From: Gp13-AA77 sp036521995
GTDB taxonomy: Bacteria > Acidobacteriota > Terriglobia > UBA7540
Assembly: GCA_036521995.1 (NCBI GenBank)
Contig: DATDGR010000352.1
Coordinates: 1 to 14,108 of the forward strand
Direction of reading: 5' to 3'
DNA length: 14,108 nucleotides
In this document: in pieces, positions 6,009 to 12,987 of the stretch
How the letters are laid out: each line of letters starts with the position of its first letter
Numbering within the stretch: position 1 is the first letter of the stretch
The notes under the pieces: generated by a model
The model's input: only the letters and a program-made list of their open reading frames with translations
What the model was told of the DNA's origin: nothing
Database searches by the model: none
Made by a program: the position numbers and the translations under genes

Positions 6009-7292
6009 TTCTTCGCCGCCTTCCCTGCCCTCCCTGCTCTGGGCGCGGCCCGCATGGTCCTCCCATTGCGCCATCACTGCGGCCGCCTGGCAATTTCCAA
6101 TCACGTTGACGGCCGTACGGCCCATGTCCAGCAGCGGGTCGATCCCGAAAAGCAGGAAGAGCGGAGCGGTGGGCAGGCCGAGGGCGGGAGCCATCCCGAG
6201 CAGCACCACGAACGACCCTCGCGAGACTCCCGCCACGCCTTTGCTGGCCAGCATGAGCGCCAGCATGATCACCAGCTCCCGTGCGAGACCGAGATTCTGG
6301 CCGGAGGCCTGGGCTACAAACATAGCCGATAGCGAAAGATAGAGCGTGGCGCCGGTCAGGTTAAAGCTGTAGCCGAACGGGATGACAAAAGCCGCGATGG
6401 ATCGCGGAACGCCCATGGCCTCCATGGATTCCAGGGCTCTGGGCAGCGCCGCCTCCGAGCTGGTGGTCGCAAGGCCGATCGAAGCGGGTTCGGACACCGC
6501 GCGCAGAAACTTGCCGAGCGGCACGCGGGCCAGTACCGTAATCGGCAGCAGAACCGCGAGCAAAAACACCGCCAAGGCCCCATAAAAGGTGGCCAGCAGC
6601 GCCATCAGGTGGCCCAACATGCCGAGACCCGAATGGGCCACGGTGTAGGCGATCGCGCCCGCTACGCCCAGGGGCGCGAACAGCATCACCAGGTTGGTGA
6701 ATTTGAACATGGTCTCGGCCAGGCCCTCGGTGAAGGCGAGCACCGGACGCCGCTTCTCCGCCCCGACCATGCCCAGGGCAATTCCAAACAGAATGCTAAA
6801 TACAACAACCTCCAGAATCTCGCCCTCGGCCACGGACTTGGCGATGTTCTCCGGGAAAACGCGCAGCACGATCTCGCCAGCTGCCGCTTTCGGCAGGGAC
6901 GGCGCGCCCGTTTCGCTCGACGCAGGAACCTGCACGCCCACGCCGGCCCGGCTCAGGTTGATGGCGGCGAGGCCGATGATCAAGGCCAGTGTCGTGACCA
7001 CCTCGAAGTAGATCAAGGCCCGGATGCCCAGACGCCCTACTTTTTTCAGGTCTGACTGCCCCGCGATGGCGCTCACCAGCGTGCCAAACAGCAGCGGGGC
7101 GATGATGGTCTTGATCAGCCGCAGAAAGATCTGACCCAGAATCTGCAGGTGGATGGCGAAGGCCGGCGCATCGTGACCCAGTTCGGCCCCCACCAGCATG
7201 CCGAGGACGATCCAGAGGGTGAGCGAGCGGCGGGCGACAGCATAAACTAGTAGGGCGGCAAGAGCGGCCCAGCGTAGCGTCATCAGGACCAT
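5988..7292 (-). CDS. Dicarboxylate/amino acid:cation symporter (SDF family, DctA/GltP-like)
   Basis: The 434-residue inner-membrane protein has the sodium:dicarboxylate symporter fold. Visible landmarks are an early RLIKTIIAPLLFGTLVSAIAG segment (58-78), the serine-rich hairpin HP1 tip ATTSSEAALP (275-284), a TM7 motif FNLTGATLY (310-318), the HP2 region SKGVAGVSRGSF (350-361) and the TM8 motif DMGRTAVNVIGN (389-400). The TM8 arginine, threonine and asparagine (R392, T393, N396) that bind acidic substrates in GltPh are kept. The TM7 NMDGT aspartate and the TM8 Na+-site aspartate of GltPh are T313 and N400 here, so coupling may be to protons or otherwise altered (inference). Substrate is probably an acidic amino acid or C4-dicarboxylate. 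The ribosome-binding site before 7292 is weak; the internal ATG at 7283 is an alternative. Its stop overlaps the longer nuoI start as ATGA. Confidence 0.92.
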   Translation of the reverse strand: MVLMTLRWAALAALLVYAVARRSLTLWIVLGMLVGAELGHDAPAFAIHLQILGQIFLRLIKTIIAPLLFGTLVSAIAGQSDLKKVGRLGIRALIYFEVVTTLALIIGLAAINLSRAGVGVQVPASSETGAPSLPKAAAGEIVLRVFPENIAKSVAEGEILEVVVFSILFGIALGMVGAEKRRPVLAFTEGLAETMFKFTNLVMLFAPLGVAGAIAYTVAHSGLGMLGHLMALLATFYGALAVFLLAVLLPITVLARVPLGKFLRAVSEPASIGLATTSSEAALPRALESMEAMGVPRSIAAFVIPFGYSFNLTGATLYLSLSAMFVAQASGQNLGLARELVIMLALMLASKGVAGVSRGSFVVLLGMAPALGLPTAPLFLLFGIDPLLDMGRTAVNVIGNCQAAAVMAQWEDHAGRAQSREGREGGEELTVSPR

Positions 7293-7722
7293 GGGCGCGG
7301 GCCTGCGCTAACCTCAGCTTGCGACTGATAGCAAGGCAGCAAAGCGTCACATTTCCGGGCTTTTCAGGCCATTTTCGCGGTTCGAGGTTGAAAAAAGCAG
7401 CCCAAAATCTATCTAAACTGCTTTATATCAACAACATGCTGGGTTAGAAGGCTTAATACCTTTGTTTTGAACGAGTCGCTGGGATTCCGCAAATTCCAAA
7501 AATGGTAACAGTTTTATTTTCAGCAAGATGCTGGGTTCGTTCGTTCATAATTCGATTTTTTCTGCTGCACCCGGTAGCCAAGGGTCTATCGCGACTTCCG
7601 GCGACCGCAAATTGAGCCATCTCGCCCTCACAGGGTACCCCTCAACTTGAAGCCTACCCGGCCGTGTATATATACCAAGAACTAAACGCTGTCAAGTAGC
7701 GAGCAGAATAGCATAGCAACCG
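7293..7722. other. Intergenic stretch, relatively AT-rich, no gene seen
   Basis: No coding frame with recognisable content on either strand. Visible elements are a direct repeat ATGCTGGGTT at 7436-7445 and 7528-7537, and an inverted repeat AAAGCAG (7394-7400) / CTGCTTT (7418-7424). Read on the minus strand, that inverted repeat runs into a T-run and could act as an attenuator ahead of the symporter. There is also a weak plus-strand promoter-like pair TTGAAG (7647-7652) and TATATA (7669-7674), 16 bp apart. The symporter promoter should lie here but no box pair stands out. Confidence 0.4.
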
Positions 7723-7900
7723 TTAACCTTGTCCGGTAAGAGCTTTTTTACCACGGAGATCGCAGCGCCCGGCGGGTTCGAGAAAGACGATGTTCGGTGC
7801 CGGCACGGTAGGCTTCGTAATGCTTGCCGCGAACCCCTCGGGAGAAGTCGTACTCAGGCCGCATTTCCTCGTTATCGTTGTCTTGAAGCCGTCGATTCAT
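7723..7900 (-). pseudogene. BrnA-like antitoxin remnant, frameshifted and truncated
   Basis: From ATG 7900 the frame reads MNRRLQDNDNEEMRPEYDF and then SRGVRGKHYEAYRAGT. This matches the N-terminus of a common antitoxin type (MRxEYDFSKGVRGKY-x3-Y-x-AGT) found next to BrnT toxins. After AGT one extra base shifts the frame. The other frame continues N-I-V-F-L-E-P as in intact antitoxins and then becomes unrelated, ending at TAA 7723-7725. The usual D-V-A-x-V-F and C-terminal part are missing. It overlaps the toxin remnant by 29 bases, the order (toxin first) known for BrnT/BrnA-type pairs. BrnA normally binds DNA and neutralises BrnT; this copy should be dead. Confidence 0.6.
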
Positions 7901-7982
7901 ACTGTTTTCGTTCTCTGGGAGTCGCCTCACGCGCGCTGATAATCCGAGTCCGTTCTTCCCGTTCAATATACGCGACCACAGT
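7872..7982 (-). pseudogene. BrnT-like toxin, C-terminal remnant
   Basis: The frame ending at TAA 7872-7874 reads TVVAYIEREERTRIISAREA followed by TPRERKQYE. This is the conserved C-terminus of BrnT-family ribonuclease toxins (VAYxERxxxxRIISARxATxRERxxYE). The open frame extends further upstream, but its residues there do not resemble the BrnT N-terminus (WDxxKxxxNxxKHGV). About the first 50 residues, including part of the active site, are therefore gone, probably lost by deletion next to the present GloVer promoter. BrnT cleaves RNA to stop growth until neutralised; this fragment is not functional. Orientation is opposite to the downstream exported-protein genes. Confidence 0.6.
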
Positions 7983-7999
7983 TCGCGCCGAAGTTGTGG

Positions 8000-8027
8000 T
8001 TGCCAACGGGCTGGCGGGGTGTATACT
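8000..8027 (+). promoter_or_regulatory. Sigma-70-type promoter for the GloVer gene
   Basis: TTGCCA (8000-8005) and TATACT (8022-8027) are 16 bp apart, each one base from consensus, with TG directly before the -10 box. The predicted start near 8034 puts transcription just ahead of the first hairpin of the leader at 8041. Confidence 0.5.
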
Positions 8028-8040
8028 GCCGTGGCGTAAC

Positions 8041-8125
8041 AGGGCGTAAGACGCCCTTATATACGCGGTATCTTGGCCGGACGGCCATCCTTTCGGAATC
8101 CGATCGTCAAAGTCGCGAACGCGAC
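8041..8125 (+). promoter_or_regulatory. Structured 5' leader: four consecutive hairpins before the GloVer gene
   Basis: Four perfect inverted repeats follow each other: AGGGCGT/ACGCCCT (8041-8057, loop AAG), TGGCC/GGCCA (8074-8087), TCGG/CCGA (8093-8103) and GTCGCG/CGCGAC (8112-8125). The ribosome-binding site GGGGGGG and ATG follow directly. A second GGCGTAA copy at 8033-8039 duplicates the one in the first hairpin and could compete for its partner. No known riboswitch consensus was recognised; the function is unknown. Confidence 0.45.
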
Positions 8126-8136
8126 GGGGGGGCAAT

Positions 8137-9618
8137 ATGATCAGGCTTAACTCGGGGAAAACGGCTCTTCTCTTGTGTGTCTTCTGGGCCGCGGCGGCGA
8201 TGCTCTCGCCCGCGCAGACGTTTAAGAGTCTGGCGAGTTTCGACTATACCAACGGGGCCTACCCGATTGGACTCGTCCAGGGCACTGATGGAAACTTCTA
8301 CGGGCCAACAAACAAGGGCGGGACAGGGGCCAACAACGGATGCAACATTAGCTGTGGCAGCGTCTTCAAAATCACCCCAGCCGGCACGCTGACGACGGTG
8401 CACAGCTTCGACGGTACTGACGGCAACGGCCCGTCCGGGGTGGTGCAAGCCACGAACGGAAACTTCTACGGGACAACGAGCTATGGCGGAGCCAACGACT
8501 GTACCTCGTACGGCTCCACCGGCGCCTGTGGCACGGTCTTCAAAATGACGCCCGCGGGTACGGTGACGACGCTTTATGACTTCTGCGCCGTCCAGCCGAA
8601 CTGCACGGACGGCGCTATCCCTTGGGGAGGGTTGGTGCAAGCTACCGACGGGAACTTCTATGGGACGACAGTAGCCGGGGGCGCCGGAGGTTGTACCGGT
8701 GACGTAGGTCCAGGCTGTGGCACAGTCTTCAAGATTACCGCAACGGGAACGCTGACCACGCTGCACAGCTTCGACGGTACCGACGGGGCCTACCCTTACG
8801 GCGGATTGGTGCAAGCCACCAACGGAAACCTTTACGGGACAACCAGCGAAGGAGGAGCAGGCGGTTACGGCACGGTCTTCGAAGTCACCCCCGGGGGCAC
8901 GCTGACGCCGCTGCTCAGCTTCGACTCCACCGACGGGGCCTACCCTTACGGCGGGTTGCTACAAGCCGCCAATGGAAACCTCTACGGGACGACCTCGGGA
9001 CTCCTGCTTAGCGGCGGAGGCCCTAGCTGCACGGGGAGCGGGATCGGCTGGGGGACGGTCTTCGAAATCACGGCAGCAGGTACGCTGACCACCTTGCACA
9101 GTTTCGACGATACCGACGGCGCCAATCCCTACGACGCTCTGGTGCAAGCCACCGACGGAAATTTCTACGGGTCAACCGCCTGTGGCGGGACCAACGGCGA
9201 TGGCACGGCGTTCAAAATCACCGCTGGCGGCGCGCTGACCACGACGCACACCTTTGACAAGACAGACGGCGCTTTGCCCTTCGCAGGGCTGATGCAAGCC
9301 ACCAACGGAAGCTTCTACGGGACAACCGTCCTGGGCGGGGCCGACAGCGATGGCACGGTGTTCAGTCTGGCGGTTGGCCTGGGCCCGTTTGTGGAAACCC
9401 GGCCCACCTCCGGCAAGGTGGGAGCGACCGTCATCATTCTGGGAAATAATCTGGCGGGCGCCACTAGCGTGACCTTCAACGGAACGGCAGCGGCGTTCAC
9501 GGGGGTCTCCAATTCCGAGCTCAAGACCACCGTTCCGAGCGGCGCGACCACCGGCAAGGTCAAGGTGACAACGCCCAGCCGCACGCTGACCAGCAACGTG
9601 AGCTTCCGCGTACCCTAA
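8137..9618 (+). CDS. Exported GloVer tandem-repeat protein with C-terminal IPT/TIG domain
   Basis: The 493-residue product starts with a signal peptide (hydrophobic core ALLLCVFWAAAAML, likely cleavage after SPA, about residue 27). Seven repeats follow, starting near residues 33, 89, 147, 210, 260, 321 and 371. Each has the pattern SFDxTDGAYPYGGLVQATDG, then NxYGTTxxGG, a variable loop and GTVFKITPAGTLTTLH, as in the tandem repeat named GloVer, which probably forms a beta-propeller. Several variable loops carry cysteine pairs (for example 69/73, 122/131, 186/194) that could form disulfides outside the cell. Residues 418-493 are an IPT/TIG immunoglobulin-like domain (RPTSGKVGATVIILG to SNVSFRVP). 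No sorting anchor is seen. The start at 8137 follows a GGGGGGG ribosome-binding site. Function is unknown; a surface or secreted binding role is inference. Confidence 0.9.
   Translation: MIRLNSGKTALLLCVFWAAAAMLSPAQTFKSLASFDYTNGAYPIGLVQGTDGNFYGPTNKGGTGANNGCNISCGSVFKITPAGTLTTVHSFDGTDGNGPSGVVQATNGNFYGTTSYGGANDCTSYGSTGACGTVFKMTPAGTVTTLYDFCAVQPNCTDGAIPWGGLVQATDGNFYGTTVAGGAGGCTGDVGPGCGTVFKITATGTLTTLHSFDGTDGAYPYGGLVQATNGNLYGTTSEGGAGGYGTVFEVTPGGTLTPLLSFDSTDGAYPYGGLLQAANGNLYGTTSGLLLSGGGPSCTGSGIGWGTVFEITAAGTLTTLHSFDDTDGANPYDALVQATDGNFYGSTACGGTNGDGTAFKITAGGALTTTHTFDKTDGALPFAGLMQATNGSFYGTTVLGGADSDGTVFSLAVGLGPFVETRPTSGKVGATVIILGNNLAGATSVTFNGTAAAFTGVSNSELKTTVPSGATTGKVKVTTPSRTLTSNVSFRVP
8233..9370 (+). repeat. 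Coding tandem repeats (seven units of about 150-190 bp)
   Basis: The DNA of the GloVer repeats is itself similar. For instance GGGGCCTACCCTTACGGCGG occurs at about 8787 and again at about 8935, and GTGCAAGCCAC recurs in most units. This makes the tract open to unequal recombination and copy-number change. Confidence 0.75.
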
Positions 9619-9677
9619 ACGCCACCGGCGGCAGGCGGGGTTCCAGGCCGCACGCGCCGAGCGGCGGATTCTAAGTG

Positions 9678-9694
9678 TTCTCGGTCGGCGAGAA
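9678..9694 (+). promoter_or_regulatory. Short hairpin between the two exported-protein genes
   Basis: TTCTCG (9678-9683) and CGAGAA (9689-9694) pair perfectly around GTCGG. No T-run follows, so it is more likely part of the leader of the next gene or an mRNA end than an intrinsic terminator. No promoter stood out in the 128-bp gap, so the two genes may be co-transcribed. Confidence 0.3.
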
Positions 9695-9746
9695 TGGGAC
9701 AACCGAAGTCCAACTAAATTTCAAAGTCAAACAAAGGGAGGAAACC

Positions 9747-11558
9747 ATGTCGACAAGACGAGTAAGTCCGATTCTCATGTGTGCTCTTGCGATTCTAGCC
9801 TTCGGCAGCCGGGTAGCGGGGGCTCAGGAATCCGCCAGCTCGACCAACGGCGCAGGTGTGGCAGCCGCAGTCGCTTCCGTCCCGGATTCGGTGGTCCCAC
9901 GCTTGATTCAGTTCAGCGGCGTGGTTGCGGACGCCGCCGGCAAACCGGCTACAGGCATGGTGAACGTAACTTTTTCGCTATACCAATTCCAGGAAAGCGG
10001 CACGCCGCTGTGGTCTGAGACGCAGAACCTCGCGCTCGACCCACGGGGACGGTTCAATGCCTATCTCGGGGCGGCTTCTCCTGCCGGGATTCCCCTCGAT
10101 CTGTTCAGCACAGGAGCGGCGCGATGGCTTGGGGTTCAGCCGGAACTGCCCGGAGCCGCCGAGCAGCCTCGCGTGTTGCTCGTCGGCGTGCCCTATGCGT
10201 TGAAGGCCGCGGACGCCGAAACGCTAGGCGGCAAACCACCTTCGGCGTATGTCCTGTCTGAGTCCCAATCAGCGGCAGGCAGCAGTGCTGCCGGCAATGC
10301 CCAAGTTGAGCCCCATAGTTCCGTCAAGAGCGCTGCTAATGCGTCGAAGCATGACAGCCAGCCCCTGATCGGAGGCAGCGGCACCACCAACTTCATTCCT
10401 ATCTGGACCAGCAGTTCGAACCTGGGTAACTCCAACCTGTTTCAGTCCGCCACCAAATTTGTGGGCGTCAACACAACAACCCCCCAGGCCCAGTTAGAAT
10501 CCGTAACCACATCTAAGTGGGCCATCATCGGCCAAGCCAACGGCACAGCCAATAACACCGCGGGAGTCCTGGGCGTCGGCCAGTCGAACACGGCGGCCAA
10601 CATTGGCGTGCAAGGAATTACGAATAGCGCCACCGGAGTGGGCGGCGATTTCCAGAACATGTCCGCGTCCGGCGGAGACATCATTCACGCCGAGGCAGCT
10701 GGCGGGGTGCGGGTTCTAACCGTCAACTCCGGCGCAGGCAGCTCGGGAACACCCCTCCTCAACATCGGGGCACCCTACTTTTTCAGCACGAGCGATGCGA
10801 TTGTCGGGACGGGCGGCGCCGCGTACTCAACGAGTGGTAACGGGGGTGTTTTCTACGGCGGAGAAAACGGTAACTACATACCGCCGGGTTTCGGCGTGGT
10901 GGCGACCGGCGGCGAAAGCAGTGACTCACTCACGCCAAGCGGCGACGGCCTTTACGCGCAGCCGGGCGAGGACTGTTGCGGTGGCGGAAGCGGTCTTGCG
11001 GCCTTTTTTAATGGCGCTACCAATATAGCGGGCAATCTGAGCGAGAGCAGTGGTTCCTTCCAGATCGACCACCCCCTCGATCCGGCCAACAAGTACCTCT
11101 ACCATTCCTTCGTTCAGTCGCCTGACATGATGAACATCTACAACGGCGTCGCCGTCCTGGACGGTCACGGCGAGGCCGTGGTGCGGCTTCCCGAGTGGTT
11201 TGAAGCGTTGAACAGCGATTACCGCTACCAGCTTACGGCCATCGGTGCTCCGGCACCCAATCTCCACATTGCTCAGGAGGTGGCCAACCACCAGTTCAGC
11301 ATCGCCGGAGGCAGTGCCGGTCTTAAAGTCTCGTGGCAGATCACCGGGATCCGTCAGGACGCGTGGGCCCACGCACATCGCGTTCCGGTAGAAGTCAACA
11401 AGCCCGCTGTCGAGCGGGGCCACTACGTTCATCCGGAGCTGTTTGGAGCCCCGCCGGAGGCCAGCATCCTATGGGCGCGCCATCCAGCGCAAATGCGAAG
11501 AATCAGGCAGATGCAGCAAAAGAACACCACGCTGGTGAAAACAGCCAAGCCAAATTGA
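9747..11558 (+). CDS. Large exported protein with Acidobacteriota-type N-terminal module
   Basis: The start at 9747 has GGGAGG seven bases upstream; frames opening earlier (9675) lack this. The 603-residue product begins with a signal peptide (MSTRRVSPILMCALAILAFG, cleavage near AGA-QE, residue 27). Residues about 50-165 form a module I know from many acidobacterial exported proteins: VPRLIQFSGVVADAAGKP, VTFSLYQ, PLWSETQNLALD, GRFNAYLG, RWLGVQP, RVLLVGVPYALKAADAETLG. The middle (about 215-440) is low-complexity, Gly/Ser/Asn-rich and looks like tail-fibre or adhesin stalk repeats (IGVQGITNSATGVGGDF). A conserved end domain (IDHPLDPANKYLYHSFVQSP, YRYQLTAIG, FSIAGG, VSWQITGIRQDAWAH) closes the protein with a basic tail. 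It is probably secreted or surface-exposed; function is unknown. It lies 128 bp after the GloVer gene on the same strand. Confidence 0.88.
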   Translation: MSTRRVSPILMCALAILAFGSRVAGAQESASSTNGAGVAAAVASVPDSVVPRLIQFSGVVADAAGKPATGMVNVTFSLYQFQESGTPLWSETQNLALDPRGRFNAYLGAASPAGIPLDLFSTGAARWLGVQPELPGAAEQPRVLLVGVPYALKAADAETLGGKPPSAYVLSESQSAAGSSAAGNAQVEPHSSVKSAANASKHDSQPLIGGSGTTNFIPIWTSSSNLGNSNLFQSATKFVGVNTTTPQAQLESVTTSKWAIIGQANGTANNTAGVLGVGQSNTAANIGVQGITNSATGVGGDFQNMSASGGDIIHAEAAGGVRVLTVNSGAGSSGTPLLNIGAPYFFSTSDAIVGTGGAAYSTSGNGGVFYGGENGNYIPPGFGVVATGGESSDSLTPSGDGLYAQPGEDCCGGGSGLAAFFNGATNIAGNLSESSGSFQIDHPLDPANKYLYHSFVQSPDMMNIYNGVAVLDGHGEAVVRLPEWFEALNSDYRYQLTAIGAPAPNLHIAQEVANHQFSIAGGSAGLKVSWQITGIRQDAWAHAHRVPVEVNKPAVERGHYVHPELFGAPPEASILWARHPAQMRRIRQMQQKNTTLVKTAKPN

Positions 11559-11608
11559 GCTTGGCGGTCAGGCTGGCGCATTCAAAAATGGCGTCAGCGT
11601 TGCCAAGC
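11544..11608 (+). terminator. Alternative hairpins at the end of the exported-protein gene
   Basis: GCTTGGC (11559-11565), just after the stop codon, can pair with GCCAAGC upstream (11544-11550) or downstream (11602-11608). These are the only strong secondary structures near the gene end. Neither is followed by a T-run, so an intrinsic terminator is not proven. Confidence 0.3.
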
Positions 11609-11964
11609 ACAACGACACCACCACTGCCGCGTGCGGTCGCGGATTCAAGGGATTTCCCTCTTGCGCCCGGAAGGACGTCGTTGCTGCGCGCCGCCAAGGC
11701 TAACCCGGTGGCACCGGGCAAGCGTCGGTTTCCCAACTTTCCAAGTCCGGCATTGGCCGTCTCCTGATCGGCGGACGCGACTTGGCCCGGGTGACGGCGT
11801 TGGCGGCGGAATACGGCAGCCAGGTATCAGCGGCTTCACCTCGACGTGCGCCCACCAGGCCGGTTGGTTCTGATTCTGCAAATGCCTGATAATCCCGGGC
11901 GCGGAAAAGTGGTTGTGGAGCCAGACTGGACACGAGCGCGTTGCACACTATACGGAGGGCATCA
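11609..11964. other. Intergenic stretch, no gene seen
   Basis: Open frames in this region (minus 11503-11736, 11645-11881 and 11700-11948) have no recognisable motif or ribosome-binding site and overlap one another. I see no RNA gene or IS end here. The promoter of the DUF6632-like gene should lie in its right part. Confidence 0.4.
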
Positions 11965-12324
11965 ATGAATCGAGAAGTGGCTCTGAAGATTGTTTTGGCG
12001 TTGGTAGGCCTGCTTTTTTTGGCGTTGGTTTATCCCTTGATGATATTTGTGCGGCAAGACCCTGCGTTGTCGATGATGTTCAGCATTTATGTTGCGCTCG
12101 GCGTTTTCTTGCTGCTCTCAATACGCAACCCATTGGCGAATCGCAGCCTGATCGCTTTCACGGCATGGTCGAGCTTCGCTCATGCCGCCGTTATGGGCAC
12201 TCAGGCATTGCGGAACATGATTTCACGCGGAGAACTGACGGGTGTGGCGATCCTCGTCGTCATCGGGGTAGCGTTGATCGCACTGGCGCCAGCAAAGCAG
12301 CGTGCCGCACCGGTTGAGCGGTAG
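11965..12324 (+). CDS. Small four-helix membrane protein, DUF6632-like
   Basis: ATG at 11965 is preceded by GGAGGG at 11954-11959. An upstream TTG at 11941 would add eight residues but has no such site. The 119-residue product MNREVALKIVLALVGLLFLA onward has four hydrophobic segments (about 7-29, 36-53, 60-80, 90-110) and the motifs YPLMIFVRQDPALSMMFSIY, LLLSIRNP, FTAWSSFAHAAVMGTQALRN and ALIALAPAK. I recognise these from the DUF6632 family of small bacterial membrane proteins of unknown function. The C-terminus is charged and probably cytoplasmic. It stands alone between an exported-protein gene and a dead toxin-antitoxin locus. The family name is from memory. Confidence 0.8.
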   Translation: MNREVALKIVLALVGLLFLALVYPLMIFVRQDPALSMMFSIYVALGVFLLLSIRNPLANRSLIAFTAWSSFAHAAVMGTQALRNMISRGELTGVAILVVIGVALIALAPAKQRAAPVER

Positions 12325-12339
12325 TGGCCATCCCGCTTA

Positions 12340-12562
12340 GTGGGGCAATCGCCGACAACCAGAAGAGAGCGTAGTTGCCTGGCCCTGCTCGAGCAGGTGC
12401 GCAAGACGGGGAAGCCCATCCGGGTGACCCGATTCGTCAAGCCGGTGGCCGAGTGGCGCCGCCCGCTCCGCCGGCGAGCCCGCAGAATGGCTGGGGTCCA
12501 TGGCCGATTCCATGGAGATTCTGGGCGACATCATTTCGCCTGTGATAGAGGAGAGCGATTAG
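12340..12562 (+). pseudogene. Phd/YefM-type antitoxin, multiply broken
   Basis: One frame (from about 12340) reads RSCLALLEQVRKTGKPIRVT followed by RFVKPVAE, the DNA-binding half of a Phd/YefM antitoxin. The usual start (MKxxxxxEFKA) is not recognisable. After VAE (about 12453) one extra base shifts the frame. The next frame gives AEWLGSMADSMEILGDIISP and VIEESD, the toxin-neutralising tail, then TAG at 12560-12562 where family members have SDW (TGG). EALPG follows in frame. At least two lesions and probable loss of the start make it inactive. The partner PIN toxin remnant follows immediately. Confidence 0.7.
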
Positions 12563-12577
12563 GAGGCCCTGCCGGGA

Positions 12578-12894
12578 GTGAAGCTGCTGGTCGACACTCC
12601 TATCTGGCTGTGACGTCTGCGGGAGCCGGCGCGGCTCGGGCCTCGCCTCCGCCGTGCCTTGCTGGACGGAAGCAACGAAATGTGGCTATCTGGCTGGAAC
12701 GGGCGACCGCCCACACGCGGGAGGCTCCCCTCACTCACGAGATCGTGCTGGCCGCGCACCGGCTGCCCTTGCCGCACCGCGATCCGGCCGACCGTTTTCT
12801 GGCTGCGACTGCGCAAGTGCTCGGCTTGACCCTGGTCACTGGCGACCAGCGGCTGCTGGGGCTGGGAGAGATCAGGACTTTGGCCAACCGCTGA
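12578..12894 (+). pseudogene. VapC-type PIN-domain toxin, multiply broken
   Basis: From GTG 12578 the frame reads VKLLVDTPIWL and meets TGA at 12611-12613 where relatives have tryptophan (LLLDTHIWLW). It continues RLREPARLGPRLRRALLDGS and NEMWLS. The next block resumes in another frame at WLERATAHTREAPLTHEIVL and then LPHRDPADRFLAATAQVLGL, LVTGDQRLL, to TGA at 12892-12894. Compared with the family, about 20-25 residues between NEMWLS and WLERA are gone, with the central catalytic glutamate. The first aspartate (VDT) and the C-terminal DPAD aspartates remain. PIN toxins are Mg2+-dependent RNases; this copy has a stop, a deletion and a frameshift and is dead. Confidence 0.75.
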
Positions 12895-12987
12895 GCCTGG
12901 ATTCAGGCCATGCATTCTTGCCTCAGCGGGATGCGATCCGCCACGTATACATCAGGTCCTGTGGTAGACTTTGGTCGCTCGTCTGCT

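Noticed and set aside
7729..8049. A 106-codon plus-strand frame before the GloVer gene
   Set aside because: It needs a TTG start, has no ribosome-binding site, and is antisense to the recognisable toxin-antitoxin remnant.
8233..9370. CRISPR-like array
   Set aside because: Units are long, imperfect, in frame and encode the GloVer protein repeats; there are no short identical repeats with unique spacers.
11927..11954. Promoter-like pair TGGACA-16 bp-TATACG before the DUF6632-like gene
   Set aside because: The predicted transcript would start at about 11961, after the GGAGGG ribosome-binding site and only four bases before the ATG, so the two signals are not compatible.
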